A stretch of DNA of 49,289 bases from assembly GCF_000955805.1 (NCBI RefSeq), contig NZ_JYOA01000005.1, forward strand, positions 1-49,289, read 5' to 3'. The position numbers and the translations under genes are program-made. Positions within the stretch are counted from its first letter, which is position 1, and each line of letters begins with the position of its first letter. Of this stretch, positions 18,438 through 26,701 are shown piece by piece. The stretch comes from Pseudomonas sp. 21 (GTDB taxonomy: Bacteria; Pseudomonadota; Gammaproteobacteria; Pseudomonadales; Pseudomonadaceae). Below the pieces are notes generated by a model that was given only the letters and a program-made list of their open reading frames with translations, ran no database searches and had not been told where the DNA came from.

Positions 18438-18919
18438 CACAGCAGCGCTTCGATCTCGGCGGACAGTTGCTCGGGCTTGGTGGTCGGGGCGAAACGCTTG
18501 ACCAACTGGCCGTCCTGGCCGATCAGGAACTTGGTGAAGTTCCACTTGATGCCCTGGCTGCCCAGCAGGCCCGGCGCGCGCTTCTTCAACTGCACATAGA
18601 GCGGGTGGGCCTCGGCGCCGTTGACATCGATCTTTTTGAACAGCGGGAAGCTCACGCCGAAGTTCAGCTCGCAGAACTGGGTGATCTCTCCTTCGCTGCC
18701 CGGTTCCTGCTTGCCGAACTGGTTGCAGGGGAAGCCGAGCACCACCAGGCCCTTGTCCTTGTACTGCCGCCAGAGCTTTTCCAGCCCCTTGTACTGCGGG
18801 GTGAAGCCGCACTGGCTGGCAGTGTTCACCACCAGCAGGGCCTTGCCGCCGAAGTCGGCGAGGGTCGTCTGTTCGCCCTTGATGGTGGTCACGGGAATGT
18901 TCAGCAGTGCGTCGCTCAT
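18437..18919 (-). CDS. Glutathione peroxidase (Cys type)
   Basis: A 160-residue thioredoxin-fold peroxidase. The peroxidatic Cys37 lies in VNTASQCGFTPQYKGLE; the resolving-Cys region is LGFPCNQFGKQEPGS; the WNFTKF motif completes the catalytic tetrad. Cys replaces selenocysteine, and such bacterial enzymes are usually thioredoxin-dependent. The MSDALLN start has GGAG about 10 nt upstream. It is the first gene of a two-gene operon with ospR. A 34-bp near-palindrome that overlaps the predicted promoter is the likely OspR operator. Confidence 0.92.
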   Translation of the reverse strand: MSDALLNIPVTTIKGEQTTLADFGGKALLVVNTASQCGFTPQYKGLEKLWRQYKDKGLVVLGFPCNQFGKQEPGSEGEITQFCELNFGVSFPLFKKIDVNGAEAHPLYVQLKKRAPGLLGSQGIKWNFTKFLIGQDGQLVKRFAPTTKPEQLSAEIEALL

Positions 18920-18958
18920 CGGACATGGCTCCGGAGAAAGTGGGAAATCCAAGAATAG

Positions 18959-18992
18959 TGATCAATTAAATTGCATGCAATTCAATTGATCA
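18959..18992 (-). promoter_or_regulatory. Predicted OspR operator and gpx-ospR promoter
   Basis: A 34-bp inverted repeat with one mismatch: half-site TGATCAATTAAATTGCA against TGATCAATTGAATTGCA on the other strand. The core AATTGCATGCAATT resembles OhrR/MarR boxes. On the minus strand TTGCAT and TATTCT, 17 bp apart, form a plausible promoter inside and next to the palindrome, so bound repressor would block RNA polymerase. Confidence 0.65.
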
Positions 18993-19031
18993 CAAATCAC
19001 TCACTGAATGCCCCGCTATCAGGATTCCCCT

Positions 19032-19109
19032 GTAGGAGCGAGCTTGCTCGCGAACGAATTTTCCGGCGGCAACCGAACTGGGCGGGTTCGCGAGCAAGCT
19101 CGCTCCTAC
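19032..19109. repeat. REP element pair (BIME)
   Basis: GTAGGAGCGAGCTTGCTCGCGAA and its inverted copy enclose a 32-bp spacer. Each half is itself a GCGAGC-TT-GCTCGC hairpin, so the whole can form a cruciform. This is the common Pseudomonas intergenic REP. It lies between gpx and msrB. Confidence 0.9.
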
Positions 19110-19116
19110 GGTGCAA

Positions 19117-19144
19117 AGAAAAGGCCCGCTCGGTGGCGGGCCTT
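19117..19144 (-). terminator. Terminator of msrB
   Basis: A stem of AAGGCCCGC with GCGGGCCTT, followed on the minus strand by TTCTTTG. It lies just past the msrB stop. Confidence 0.8.
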
Positions 19145-19148
19145 GGGT

Positions 19149-19544
19149 TCACGCTTTCGGCACCAACTTCAACGACGCCGAATTGATGCAGTAGCGCAGC
19201 CCGGTTGGCCGTGGGCCGTCGGGGAAGACGTGCCCCAGGTGCGCATCGCACTTGCCGCAGCGCACTTCGATGCGGTGCATGCCGTGGCTGAAGTCCTCCA
19301 ACTCCTTGACCACCTCACCGTTGACCGGCTGGAAGTAGCTCGGCCAGCCGCTGCCGGAGTCGTACTTGGCGTCGGAATCGAACAGCGCGGTACCGCAGCA
19401 CACGCAGTGATAGATGCCGGGCGTCTTGGTGTCGTGGTATTCGCCGGTGAAGGCGCGCTCGGTGCCGCCCAGACGGCAGACATGGAACTGCTCATCGGTG
19501 AGTTCGTCACGCCAGGAATCCAGGGGCTTTTCCAGCTTTTCCAT
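19149..19544 (-). CDS. msrB: Peptide-methionine (R)-S-oxide reductase MsrB
   Basis: A 131-residue cytoplasmic enzyme that repairs Met-R-sulfoxide in proteins. Zinc ligands form two CxxC pairs (Cys47/Cys50 in HCVCCG and Cys96/Cys99 in RCGKCD). Catalytic Cys119 lies in [11 protein letters not shown] and the [10 protein letters not shown] and HRIEVRC motifs are intact. The start MEKLEKP is preceded by GGAGG. A perfect 12-bp palindrome overlaps that ribosome site. It lies between the gpx-ospR operon and the divergent alaA gene, 39 bp from the REP pair. Confidence 0.95.
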   Translation of the reverse strand: MEKLEKPLDSWRDELTDEQFHVCRLGGTERAFTGEYHDTKTPGIYHCVCCGTALFDSDAKYDSGSGWPSYFQPVNGEVVKELEDFSHGMHRIEVRCGKCDAHLGHVFPDGPRPTGLRYCINSASLKLVPKA

Positions 19545-19553
19545 CGATCTGCC

Positions 19554-19565
19554 TCCATTAATGGA
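19554..19565 (-). promoter_or_regulatory. 12-bp palindrome overlapping the msrB ribosome site
   Basis: TCCATTAATGGA is perfectly self-complementary and its end on the minus strand is part of the TGGAGG Shine-Dalgarno of msrB. It may be an operator or a small RNA hairpin that limits ribosome access; it could also be chance. Confidence 0.3.
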
Positions 19566-19835
19566 AAAAATGCCCGATGCCTCCTTTTCCGGGAATCGGG
19601 CCGCACGTATGATGCGCGTGGTTAACGTCAGGTTCAGAATCTGCCGCACAGAGACATTCTCGCGATAGAAAAGCCTTAAAAACTCTACTTCTTCGAGAAA
19701 TCCACTGTTTTCCTGTCGATTTTCAGGGTCGACACCAGGGAAAAGCACTTCCAAACCCATCATTTGACGCCAGTCTGTCACCCGCGTTACAGCCTGCCAA
19801 GTCGCCGGCCGCGGACTATTTCGGAATCCCAGATC

Positions 19836-21047
19836 ATGCAGGTCACCAAATCGAACAAGCTCGCCAACGTCTGCTACGACATTCGCGGGCCCGTGCTCAA
19901 GCACGCCAAGCGCCTGGAAGAGGAAGGCCATCGCATCCTCAAGCTGAACATCGGCAACCCGGCGCCGTTCGGTTTCGAGGCGCCGGACGAAATCCTCCAG
20001 GACGTCATCCGCAACCTGCCGACCGCCCAGGGCTACAGCGACTCCAAGGGCCTGTTCAGCGCGCGCAAGGCGGTGATGCAGTACTACCAGCAGAAGCAGG
20101 TGGAAGGCGTCGGCATCGAGGACATCTACCTGGGCAACGGCGTGTCCGAGCTGATCGTCATGGCCCTGCAGGCGCTGCTCAACAACGGTGACGAGGTGCT
20201 GATCCCGGCGCCCGACTACCCGCTGTGGACCGCCTCGGTCGCCCTCTCCGGCGGCAAGCCGGTGCATTACCTGTGCGACGAGCAGGCCGGCTGGTTCCCC
20301 GACGTCGCCGACATGAAGGCGAAGATCACCAGCAATACCAAGGCCCTGGTGCTGATCAACCCGAACAACCCCACCGGCGCGGTCTACTCGAAGGAAGTGC
20401 TGCTGGACATCGTCGAACTGGCACGCCAGCACAACCTGGTGATCTTCTCCGACGAGATCTACGACAAGATCCTCTACGACGAGGCCCAGCACATCTCCAC
20501 TGCGTCGCTGGCACCGGACGTGCTCTGCCTGACCTTCAACGGCCTGTCCAAGTCCTACCGCGTGGCGGGCTTCCGCTCCGGCTGGATCGCCATTTCCGGC
20601 CCCAAGCACAAGGCGCAGAGCTATATCGAAGGCCTGGACATCCTCGCCAACATGCGCCTGTGCGCCAACGTGCCGAGCCAGCATGCGATCCAGACCGCAC
20701 TGGGCGGCTACCAGAGCATCAACGACCTGGTGCTGCCGGGCGGCCGACTGCTGGAGCAGCGCAACCGCGCGTGGGAACTGCTCAACGACATTCCCGGCGT
20801 CAGTTGCGTCAAACCCATGGGCGCGTTGTACGCCTTCCCACGCATCGACCCGAAGGTCTGCCCGATCCACAACGACGAGAAATTCGTCCTCGATCTGCTG
20901 CTTTCCGAGAAGTTGCTCATCGTTCAGGGCACCGCCTTCAACTGGCCCTGGCCGGATCACTTCAGGGTCGTTACCCTGCCTCGACTCGATGACCTGGAAC
21001 AGGCCATCGGACGTATCGGCAACTTCCTGAAAAGCTATCGCCAATAA
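19836..21047 (+). CDS. alaA: Alanine aminotransferase (glutamate-pyruvate), AlaA type
   Basis: A 403-residue class I/II PLP aminotransferase, very like E. coli AlaA (YfbQ). The N-terminal segment [44 protein letters not shown] is characteristic. The PLP-binding features are GNGVSELI, the [10 protein letters not shown] loop, SDEIYDKI (Asp), the Schiff-base Lys in [16 protein letters not shown] and the C-terminal Arg in FRVVTLPR. The reaction is pyruvate plus glutamate to alanine plus 2-oxoglutarate. The start MQVTKSN is chosen by family alignment; its ribosome site is weak. A TTGACG at 19764 may be part of its promoter. Confidence 0.9.
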   Translation: MQVTKSNKLANVCYDIRGPVLKHAKRLEEEGHRILKLNIGNPAPFGFEAPDEILQDVIRNLPTAQGYSDSKGLFSARKAVMQYYQQKQVEGVGIEDIYLGNGVSELIVMALQALLNNGDEVLIPAPDYPLWTASVALSGGKPVHYLCDEQAGWFPDVADMKAKITSNTKALVLINPNNPTGAVYSKEVLLDIVELARQHNLVIFSDEIYDKILYDEAQHISTASLAPDVLCLTFNGLSKSYRVAGFRSGWIAISGPKHKAQSYIEGLDILANMRLCANVPSQHAIQTALGGYQSINDLVLPGGRLLEQRNRAWELLNDIPGVSCVKPMGALYAFPRIDPKVCPIHNDEKFVLDLLLSEKLLIVQGTAFNWPWPDHFRVVTLPRLDDLEQAIGRIGNFLKSYRQ

Positions 21048-21065
21048 ATCATCGCCAGTGAACTG

Positions 21066-21506
21066 ATGGATCTACAGATCGACGACTTCTACAAGGATGC
21101 CGCCGGCGGCCTGCTGACGCTCTACCAGGCCTTCCCGCGCAAGGTCGCCCTCTACGTCGAGGACCTGATCGGCCGGGAAGAGCCCGACGAGTTCGGCCTG
21201 CCCAGCACCCGCCACCAGAGTTGCCTGGGTGCACTGCTGTGGTTGGCCGAGGAAGGCTACCTGCGCTTCGAGGCAACCATTCGTTACGAAGCATTGGACC
21301 AGGCGGTGCTCAGCGAAAAGGCCTTCCTGCGCCTGACCCGCCTCGTCCCCCATGCCGTGCGCGACCACCAGGAACTGCCGCCCAGCGTGCGCCGCGACCA
21401 GGCCACGCTGGCCAACCAGCTGCGCGAGGCACTGGCCAGCCGGCACGGGGAACGCATCGCCCGGCTGACCCGTCTACTCTTCGAGAGCGACCTGGGGCGC
21501 CCGTAG
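21066..21506 (+). CDS. Conserved hypothetical protein
   Basis: A 146-residue soluble protein, 18 bp after alaA and probably in the same operon. It is helical and charged, with no signal peptide or membrane segment, and contains [46 protein letters not shown]. The [16 protein letters not shown] stretch resembles the wing of a winged-helix fold, which would suggest nucleic-acid or protein binding, but I do not recognise a named family. It is conserved between alaA and htpX in Pseudomonas. Confidence 0.75.
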   Translation: MDLQIDDFYKDAAGGLLTLYQAFPRKVALYVEDLIGREEPDEFGLPSTRHQSCLGALLWLAEEGYLRFEATIRYEALDQAVLSEKAFLRLTRLVPHAVRDHQELPPSVRRDQATLANQLREALASRHGERIARLTRLLFESDLGRP

Positions 21507-21542
21507 TACGGGCAGGCGACACAAGTTGAAATAGTCCCCGAG

Positions 21543-21571
21543 TTGAATCGCTTGGGGGGCAACCGTATATA
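21543..21571 (+). promoter_or_regulatory. Predicted htpX promoter
   Basis: TTGAAT and TATATA are separated by exactly 17 bp, giving a transcript start about 100 bp before htpX. A nearby GTTGAAATAGTCCCC hints at a heat-shock sigma-32-like element, but its spacing is not convincing. Confidence 0.6.
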
Positions 21572-21677
21572 CCCCGCATACTATTCAGCGATCCCGTGCA
21601 CGACCGTGCCCGGCGATCCGGAAAGCCGCATTCCAAGGCGGCTTTCGCCCCGTCACCGTGAGGAGAAGCTTTACGCC

Positions 21678-22553
21678 ATGATGCGCATCCTGTTGTTCCT
21701 GGCCACCAACCTGGCAGTTCTGGTGATCGCCAGCATCACCCTGAAACTGCTCGGCGTGGACCGTTTCACCGGCCAGAATTACGGTAGCCTTCTGATTTTC
21801 TGTGCCGTCTTCGGCTTCGCCGGCTCCCTGGTTTCGCTGTTCATCTCCAAGTGGATGGCGAAGATGAGCACCGGCACCGAGATCATCAGCCAACCGCGCA
21901 CCCGTCACGAACAGTGGCTGCTGCAGACCGTGGAAGAACTGTCCCGCGAAGCCGGCATCAAGATGCCGGAAGTGGGTATCTTCCCCGCCTACGAGGCCAA
22001 CGCCTTCGCCACCGGCTGGAACAGGAACGACGCGCTGGTCGCGGTCAGCCAGGGCCTGCTGGAGCGCTTCTCGCCTGAAGAAGTGAAAGCCGTGCTCGCC
22101 CACGAGATCGGCCACGTGGCCAACGGCGACATGGTCACCCTGGCGCTGATCCAGGGCGTGGTGAACACCTTCGTGATGTTCTTCGCGCGTATCTTCGGCA
22201 ACTTCGTCGACAAGGCGATCCTGAAGAACGAAGACGGCCCGGGTATCGGCTACTTCGTCGCGACCATCTTCGCCGAGCTGGTCCTGGGCATCCTCGCCAG
22301 CATCATCGTCATGTGGTTCTCGCGCAAACGCGAATACCGCGCGGACGAAGCCGGCGCCCGCCTGGCCAGCACCGGCGCGATGATCGCCGCCCTGCAACGC
22401 CTGCGCGCCGAACAGGGAGTACCCGTGCAGATGCCCGACTCGCTGCAGGCCTTCGGCATCAACGGCAACCTCAAGCACGGCCTGGCCGGCCTGTTCATGA
22501 GCCACCCGCCGCTGGAAGACCGCATCGAAGCCCTGCGCGCCGCTGGCCGCTAA
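21678..22553 (+). CDS. htpX: Membrane protease HtpX
   Basis: A 291-residue inner membrane zinc metalloprotease (M48B). Two N-terminal helices (about 3-24 and 34-54) and two further segments around 160-180 and 195-215 frame the active site [10 protein letters not shown] (His142, Glu143, His146); the third ligand Glu lies in [10 protein letters not shown]. It degrades damaged or misassembled membrane proteins, overlapping with FtsH. The start MMRILL is preceded by AGGAGAA; the frame is open further upstream but lacks the family sequence there. A strong terminator follows. Confidence 0.95.
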   Translation: MMRILLFLATNLAVLVIASITLKLLGVDRFTGQNYGSLLIFCAVFGFAGSLVSLFISKWMAKMSTGTEIISQPRTRHEQWLLQTVEELSREAGIKMPEVGIFPAYEANAFATGWNRNDALVAVSQGLLERFSPEEVKAVLAHEIGHVANGDMVTLALIQGVVNTFVMFFARIFGNFVDKAILKNEDGPGIGYFVATIFAELVLGILASIIVMWFSRKREYRADEAGARLASTGAMIAALQRLRAEQGVPVQMPDSLQAFGINGNLKHGLAGLFMSHPPLEDRIEALRAAGR

Positions 22554-22566
22554 GCTTCAAGGCAAT

Positions 22567-22596
22567 AAAAAAGGGCGACCTCGAGTCGCCCTTTTT
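22567..22596. terminator. Bidirectional terminator between htpX and tpm
   Basis: Perfect stem AAAAAGGGCGACTCGA-type palindrome (arms AAAAAGGGCGAC and GTCGCCCTTTTT) with T runs on both strands, serving the convergent genes. Confidence 0.92.
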
Positions 22597-22608
22597 CATG
22601 CCTGCAAT

Positions 22609-23265
22609 TCAGCCGCGACGCAGCGCGAACACCACTTCGTCCAGGTGGCTGACGCCGCGCTGGAGGAACTTCGGGTTCTCCGCCAGCACATCCAGGCGCT
22701 CCACCTCTTCCACTTCCCAGCCGTCAGCGAAGAGCCGGCGCACTTCATCTGCCAGCACGGCGAACGGCGGGCCATCCATCTCGGCCTGGGGGTATTCCAG
22801 GCTGACCACCAGCCCGCGCGCCTGTTGCGGCAGGATGCGCTGCAGGTGCAGCGCGTAGTCGGCACGCAGGTCCGGCGGCAAGGCGATCAGCGCCGCGCGG
22901 TCGTAAAGGCCGCTGCAGCCCGCCACCTGTTCAGCGGTGACATCGAAGAAATCACCCTGGAGAATCTCCAGGCGCTCGAAGCTGTAACGGCGCAGCGCGC
23001 CATCCTCGGTGACCTGCGGCGTGACACCCAGTTCGGCGAAGAAGTCGACAGCGGCGCGCTCGGCCAGCTCGACTCCCAGCACGCGATATCCCCATTGCGC
23101 CAGCCAGAGCATGTCCAGGCTCTTGCCGCACAGCGGCACCAGCACCTGCGACTCCTCGGGCAACCCCAGGCCCGGCCAGTTGCGCTGCAGGCCGGGGTTC
23201 ACCGACTGCTGGTGGAAACCGATTTCATTGCGCGCCCAGCGCGACTGCCAGAATTCATGCTGCAT
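22609..23265 (-). CDS. tpm: Thiopurine S-methyltransferase
   Basis: A 218-residue SAM-dependent methyltransferase of the TPMT family. The N-terminal FWQSRWARNEIGFHQQSVNP, the motif I region VLVPLCGKSLDMLWLAQWGYRVLGVELAE and GLYDRAALIALPPDLRADYALHLQRIL match bacterial Tpm. The Pseudomonas enzymes methylate thiopurines and detoxify tellurite and selenium oxyanions. It sits 11 bp downstream of a 69-codon gene and is probably cotranscribed with it. Confidence 0.93.
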   Translation of the reverse strand: MQHEFWQSRWARNEIGFHQQSVNPGLQRNWPGLGLPEESQVLVPLCGKSLDMLWLAQWGYRVLGVELAERAAVDFFAELGVTPQVTEDGALRRYSFERLEILQGDFFDVTAEQVAGCSGLYDRAALIALPPDLRADYALHLQRILPQQARGLVVSLEYPQAEMDGPPFAVLADEVRRLFADGWEVEEVERLDVLAENPKFLQRGVSHLDEVVFALRRG

Positions 23266-23276
23266 AGGTCACCTGT

Positions 23277-23486
23277 TCAAACACTGCGCATCGCGCGCGG
23301 CAACAGCCAGCGCCACCAGGCACCGCGCCGCTCGCGCTGGCTCTCCCCGGCTTCGAGGATCTTCAGCCGCACCAGGTCACCTCGGACCCGCTGCACACAG
23401 ATCTCGGTGCCGTCCTCCAGGCGGAGGCAGTCGCCGATCTCGAGCACCAGGACTTGTTCAACTTGTTGCATAGCCGAATTCGCCAT
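23277..23486 (-). CDS. Small protein with CsrA-like sequence pattern
   Basis: A 69-residue protein. Residues around 12-46 (VLVLEIGDCLRLEDGTEICVQRVRGDLVRLKILEAGES) follow the CsrA/RsmA beta-strand pattern, with GD/GE-x-hydrophobic, V-x-G/R-V-x-G-x-x-V-R-hydrophobic and then an Arg-rich tail (SQRERRGAWWRWLLPR). The usual N-terminal MLILTRR strand is altered and the tail contains Trp residues not seen in CsrA. This is a pattern match only; it could equally be another small beta-barrel protein. Two starts are possible (MANSAMQQ or MQQVEQV); neither has a good ribosome site. It is the first gene of a likely operon with tpm. Confidence 0.6.
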   Translation of the reverse strand: MANSAMQQVEQVLVLEIGDCLRLEDGTEICVQRVRGDLVRLKILEAGESQRERRGAWWRWLLPRAMRSV

Positions 23487-23724
23487 TCATTTAGGAAATT
23501 TCCGCAGACTCTAACGCATCATCCGACTGACATCCTGCCAAAGCGCTCTATGGCGATTGGCTCTGTGACTCTGCAACCGAGTTCGCACTTCCGCGGCGAT
23601 GCATTTCAAGGGGACGAACACGAGCAAAACAATCGACCCTAACGATCATTACTGTCAAAAACCTATACTGGATTTCGATCTTTACCCGCGTGAACATAGA
23701 GGCATTCAAGTAGCGAGGTTCGCC

Positions 23725-24495
23725 ATGCTCCCTGCCCTGTTCATCTCTCACGGCTCCCCCATGCTGGCCCTGGACCCCGGCGCCAGTGATGCGCCTCTGA
23801 AGCGCCTGGCCCGCGAGCTGCCCCGTCCGACAGCCATCCTGGTGGTCTCCGCCCACTGGGAAACCCCGGACTTGCGCGTGACTGCATCGCCCAAGCCGGA
23901 CACCTGGCACGACTTCTACGGCTTCCCGCCCGAGCTCTATGCCGTGCAGTACCCGGCCGCCGGCTCGCCGGAGCTTGCCCGGCGCGTTGTCGAGCTGCTG
24001 GCCGAGGATGGCCTGCCGGCCACCCTCGATGCTGAGCGCCCTCTGGACCATGGCGCCTGGGTTCCACTGAGCCTGATGTACCCGGACGCCGATATCCCCG
24101 TCGTGCAACTGTCCCTGCCCAGCCGCCTCGGCGTGCCCATGCAGCACCGCATCGGCGCGGCCCTGCGTGCACTGCGCGATGAAGGCATCCTGCTGATCGG
24201 CTCGGGCAGCATCACCCACAACCTGGGTGAACTGGACTGGCACGCCGGCCCCGAGGTCATCACCCCCTGGGCCAAGGCGTTCCGCGACTGGATGGTGGCG
24301 CGGCTGGAAGCCGACGACGAAGCCGCCCTGTTCGACTATCGCCAGCAGGCTCCCTACGCGGTACGCAACCACCCGCGCGACGAGCACCTGTTGCCGCTGT
24401 ACTTCGCCCGCGGCGCTGGCGGCTCGGCGATGACGGTGGAGCACGCCGGCTTCACGCTGGGCGCGCTGGGGATGGATATCTACCGCTTCGACTAA
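23725..24495 (+). CDS. Extradiol-dioxygenase-family protein, YgiD/4,5-DOPA dioxygenase type
   Basis: A 256-residue class III extradiol dioxygenase homologue. Conserved metal-binding histidines lie in LFISHGSPM, LVVSAHWET, LDHGAWVPLSLMYP and GSGSITHNLGEL. Enzymes of this subgroup bind zinc or iron and open catechol-type rings such as L-DOPA; the physiological substrate here is unknown. The start MLPALF has GAGG 6 nt upstream. The approximately 240-bp upstream region is A+T-rich, with a TATACT at 23664 that may be a -10 box. A REP pair and a bidirectional terminator separate it from the convergent deaD-like gene. Confidence 0.88.
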   Translation: MLPALFISHGSPMLALDPGASDAPLKRLARELPRPTAILVVSAHWETPDLRVTASPKPDTWHDFYGFPPELYAVQYPAAGSPELARRVVELLAEDGLPATLDAERPLDHGAWVPLSLMYPDADIPVVQLSLPSRLGVPMQHRIGAALRALRDEGILLIGSGSITHNLGELDWHAGPEVITPWAKAFRDWMVARLEADDEAALFDYRQQAPYAVRNHPRDEHLLPLYFARGAGGSAMTVEHAGFTLGALGMDIYRFD

Positions 24496-24510
24496 GTCTG
24501 CACCGCCTTT

Positions 24511-24585
24511 GTAGGAGCGAGCTTGCTCGCGAACCGCCCAACTCCGAAGCTGCCGCGAGAAGTTCGCGAGCAAGCTCGCTCCTGC
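24511..24585. repeat. REP element pair (BIME)
   Basis: Inverted copies of the GTAGGAGCGAGCTTGCTCGCGAA element with a different spacer from the copy at 19032. The right end reads CTCCTGC rather than CTCCTAC. It lies in the 3' region between two convergent genes. Confidence 0.9.
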
Positions 24586-24613
24586 AGATCTGATCCGGGC
24601 AACTACCGGAAAC

Positions 24614-24644
24614 GAAAAAGCCCCGCCAATGGCGGGGCTTTTTC
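24614..24644. terminator. Bidirectional terminator
   Basis: Arms GAAAAAGCCCCGCC and GGCGGGGCTTTTTC around an AAT loop, serving the dioxygenase gene and the convergent helicase gene. Confidence 0.92.
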
Positions 24645-24663
24645 ATGCGCGAGGGCTGACGAA

Positions 24664-26364
24664 TCAGTCTTCGCGGTAACGACGCAGACGCAGGGCCTTG
24701 CCAGCGACGCGAGTGTCCTTGAGCTTGGTCAGCAGACGGTCGAGGTTCTCTTCCGGCAGCTCGATCAGGCTGAAGGTCTCGCGGATCTGGATGCGACCGA
24801 TGGCCTCGCGGGACAGGCCGCCCTCGTTGAGGATGGCGCCCAGCAGGTTCTTCGCCTGCACGCCGTCACGGGCGCCCAGGGCGGTACGGCAACGGGCCTT
24901 GCCTTCCGACGGCGGGGCCATGGTGCGAGGTGCGCCGCTGCGCTCCGGACGGTCGCCGCGCTCGGGGCGATCGCCACGCTCGCTGCGCTCGTAACGGTCA
25001 CCACTGCGCTCGCGCGGGGCGGCCGGGGTCAGCGGCTGTTCGCGGCGGACCGATTCCAGGTCCAGCGCCTTGCCTTCGGTGAGCTTGGCCAGCAGCACGG
25101 CGGCCAGGGTGTCCATGTCGGTACCCAGGCGACGGCACAGCTCGTCACGCACGGCGCCACGGCTGGCAACGGCGTTGGCCAGCAGCGGTTGCAGGCCGGT
25201 GGCGAGGCGGTTCAGGCGGGCCTCCAGCACGGTCTCGGCGTCCGGCAGGCGAACTTCGCCGACCTTCTGCCCGGTCACACGCTCGATCACCTGCAGCATG
25301 CGGCGCTCGCGCGGAGTCACCAGCAGCAGGGCGCGACCTTCACGACCGGCACGGCCGGTACGGCCGATACGGTGGACGTAGGATTCCGGATCGTAGGGCA
25401 TGTCCACGTTCAGTACGTGGGTGATGCGCGCCACGTCGAGGCCGCGGGCGGCGACGTCGGTGGCGATGACGATGTCCAGCGAGCCATCTTTCAGCGACTC
25501 GATCACGCGCTCACGCTGGGCCTGCGGCATGTCGCCGTTCAGCGCGGCGGCACGGTAGCCCTGGCGCTCGAGCAGCTCGGCGATGTCCAGGGTGGCCTGC
25601 TTGGTGCGGACGAAGCCGATCAGCGCGTCGAACTGCTCGACTTCCAGCAGGCGCAGGATCGAGGCCGGTTTCTGGTCGGCGTGAACCATCAGGTGCGCCT
25701 GCTCGATGCGGGCGACAGTCTGGGTCTTGGCAGCGATGCGGACGTGCTTGGGTTCTTTCAGGTGGCGTTCGGCGATGCTGCGGATCGAGGCCGGCAGGGT
25801 CGCGGAGAACAGCACGCTCTGGCGGCTGGACGGCATGGCTTCGAAGATCACTTCGAGGTCATCCATGAAGCCGAGCTTGAGCATTTCGTCCGCTTCGTCC
25901 AGCACCAGGCTCTTGACGGTGGACAGCAGATTTTCGTCGCGACGCAGGTGGTCGCACAGACGGCCCGGAGTGGCGACCACGACCTGAGCGCCCTGGCGCA
26001 GAGCCTTCAGCTGCGGGCCCATGGGCGCGCCACCGTAGACGGCGATGACGCCGACGCCCGGCATCTGCTTGGAATAGGTTTCGAAAGCGGTAGCAACCTG
26101 CAGGGCCAGCTCGCGGGTCGGTACCAGTACCAGCACCTGCGGAACGCGGCGGCTCGGCTCGATCTGCGACAGCATCGGCAGCGCAAAGGCAGCGGTCTTG
26201 CCGGTACCGGTCTGGGCCTGGCCGATCATGTCGTGGCCTTCGAGGATCACCGGGATCGACTGCGCCTGGATCGGCGACGGCTCTTCATAACCGACAGCGG
26301 CAATGGCAGCGAGAACATTGGGGTGAAGACCGAGCGCGGCGAAGCCGGCGGTTTCCTGGGTCAT
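24664..26364 (-). CDS. deaD: DEAD-box RNA helicase, DeaD/CsdA type
   Basis: A 566-residue ATP-dependent RNA helicase. Motifs in order are the Q motif (GFAALGLHPNVLAAIAAVGYEEPSPIQ), AQTGTGKT, PTRELA, TPGRL, DEAD, SAT, ARGLD and HRIGRTGR. An Arg/Glu/Asp/Pro-rich linker (repeated ERGDRPERGDRPERS) precedes a C-terminal DbpA-like RNA-binding domain (LLGAILNEGGLSREAIGRIQIRETFSLIELPEE). The role is unwinding RNA in ribosome assembly and mRNA decay, often at low temperature. The start MTQETAGF has AGAGG 8 nt upstream. The long upstream gap suggests an extended 5' leader, as in csdA genes. Confidence 0.9.
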   Translation of the reverse strand: MTQETAGFAALGLHPNVLAAIAAVGYEEPSPIQAQSIPVILEGHDMIGQAQTGTGKTAAFALPMLSQIEPSRRVPQVLVLVPTRELALQVATAFETYSKQMPGVGVIAVYGGAPMGPQLKALRQGAQVVVATPGRLCDHLRRDENLLSTVKSLVLDEADEMLKLGFMDDLEVIFEAMPSSRQSVLFSATLPASIRSIAERHLKEPKHVRIAAKTQTVARIEQAHLMVHADQKPASILRLLEVEQFDALIGFVRTKQATLDIAELLERQGYRAAALNGDMPQAQRERVIESLKDGSLDIVIATDVAARGLDVARITHVLNVDMPYDPESYVHRIGRTGRAGREGRALLLVTPRERRMLQVIERVTGQKVGEVRLPDAETVLEARLNRLATGLQPLLANAVASRGAVRDELCRRLGTDMDTLAAVLLAKLTEGKALDLESVRREQPLTPAAPRERSGDRYERSERGDRPERGDRPERSGAPRTMAPPSEGKARCRTALGARDGVQAKNLLGAILNEGGLSREAIGRIQIRETFSLIELPEENLDRLLTKLKDTRVAGKALRLRRYRED

Positions 26365-26644
26365 GGGTTTTGCCTCTAAGTACATCCGCAAAGACCCAAT
26401 AGCCGAGCTGCGCATGCCCTGTACGACGATAAAGTCACCCAGGCAGCTGGAAGCGGGGATTTGCGAAATGAAGATTGGAAGAATGCGTCAAGGAAGTCCG
26501 CACTGCGGACACACAGACCGAGCCTGAAGCTGCGGAAAAATGCGGGATCCGAAACGAGGCCAGCGTTTGGCCGGCGCGTATCATACCGGAAATTCCTGAC
26601 CAATGTGTTTCTTTTCGGAACATGCCCGGCGAACGGTCATTCCG
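26365..26644. other. Leader/promoter region of the helicase gene
   Basis: About 280 bp without a gene on the helicase side. On the minus strand a TATGAT -10-like box (near 26580) would give a leader of roughly 200 nt containing a GTCCGCA-GTGCGGAC-type hairpin (26505-26519). No good -35 accompanies it. Small open frames here look spurious. Confidence 0.45.
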
Positions 26645-26673
26645 TGGACAACCCCGCCCGTGCCGGCTATACC
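26645..26673 (+). promoter_or_regulatory. Predicted promoter of the crotonase-family gene
   Basis: TGGACA and TATACC are separated by 17 bp, placing the transcript start about 20 bp before the coding start. Confidence 0.5.
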
Positions 26674-26701
26674 GTGCAAGCCACCTGACCGGAGCCCGCC
26701 G

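Noticed and set aside
17967-18965. A single 332-codon minus-strand frame, suggesting a gpx-ospR fusion
   Set aside because: The upstream part is the wrong frame of the glutathione peroxidase gene. OspR begins at its own ATG, which overlaps the gpx stop as TGATG.
19149-21044. A 631-codon open frame on the minus strand running through the aminotransferase region into msrB
   Set aside because: Only its last 131 codons (MsrB) look like a real protein. The rest is antisense to alaA, with His/Gln/Val-rich sequence typical of shadow frames in high-GC DNA, and msrB has its own GGAGG and ATG.
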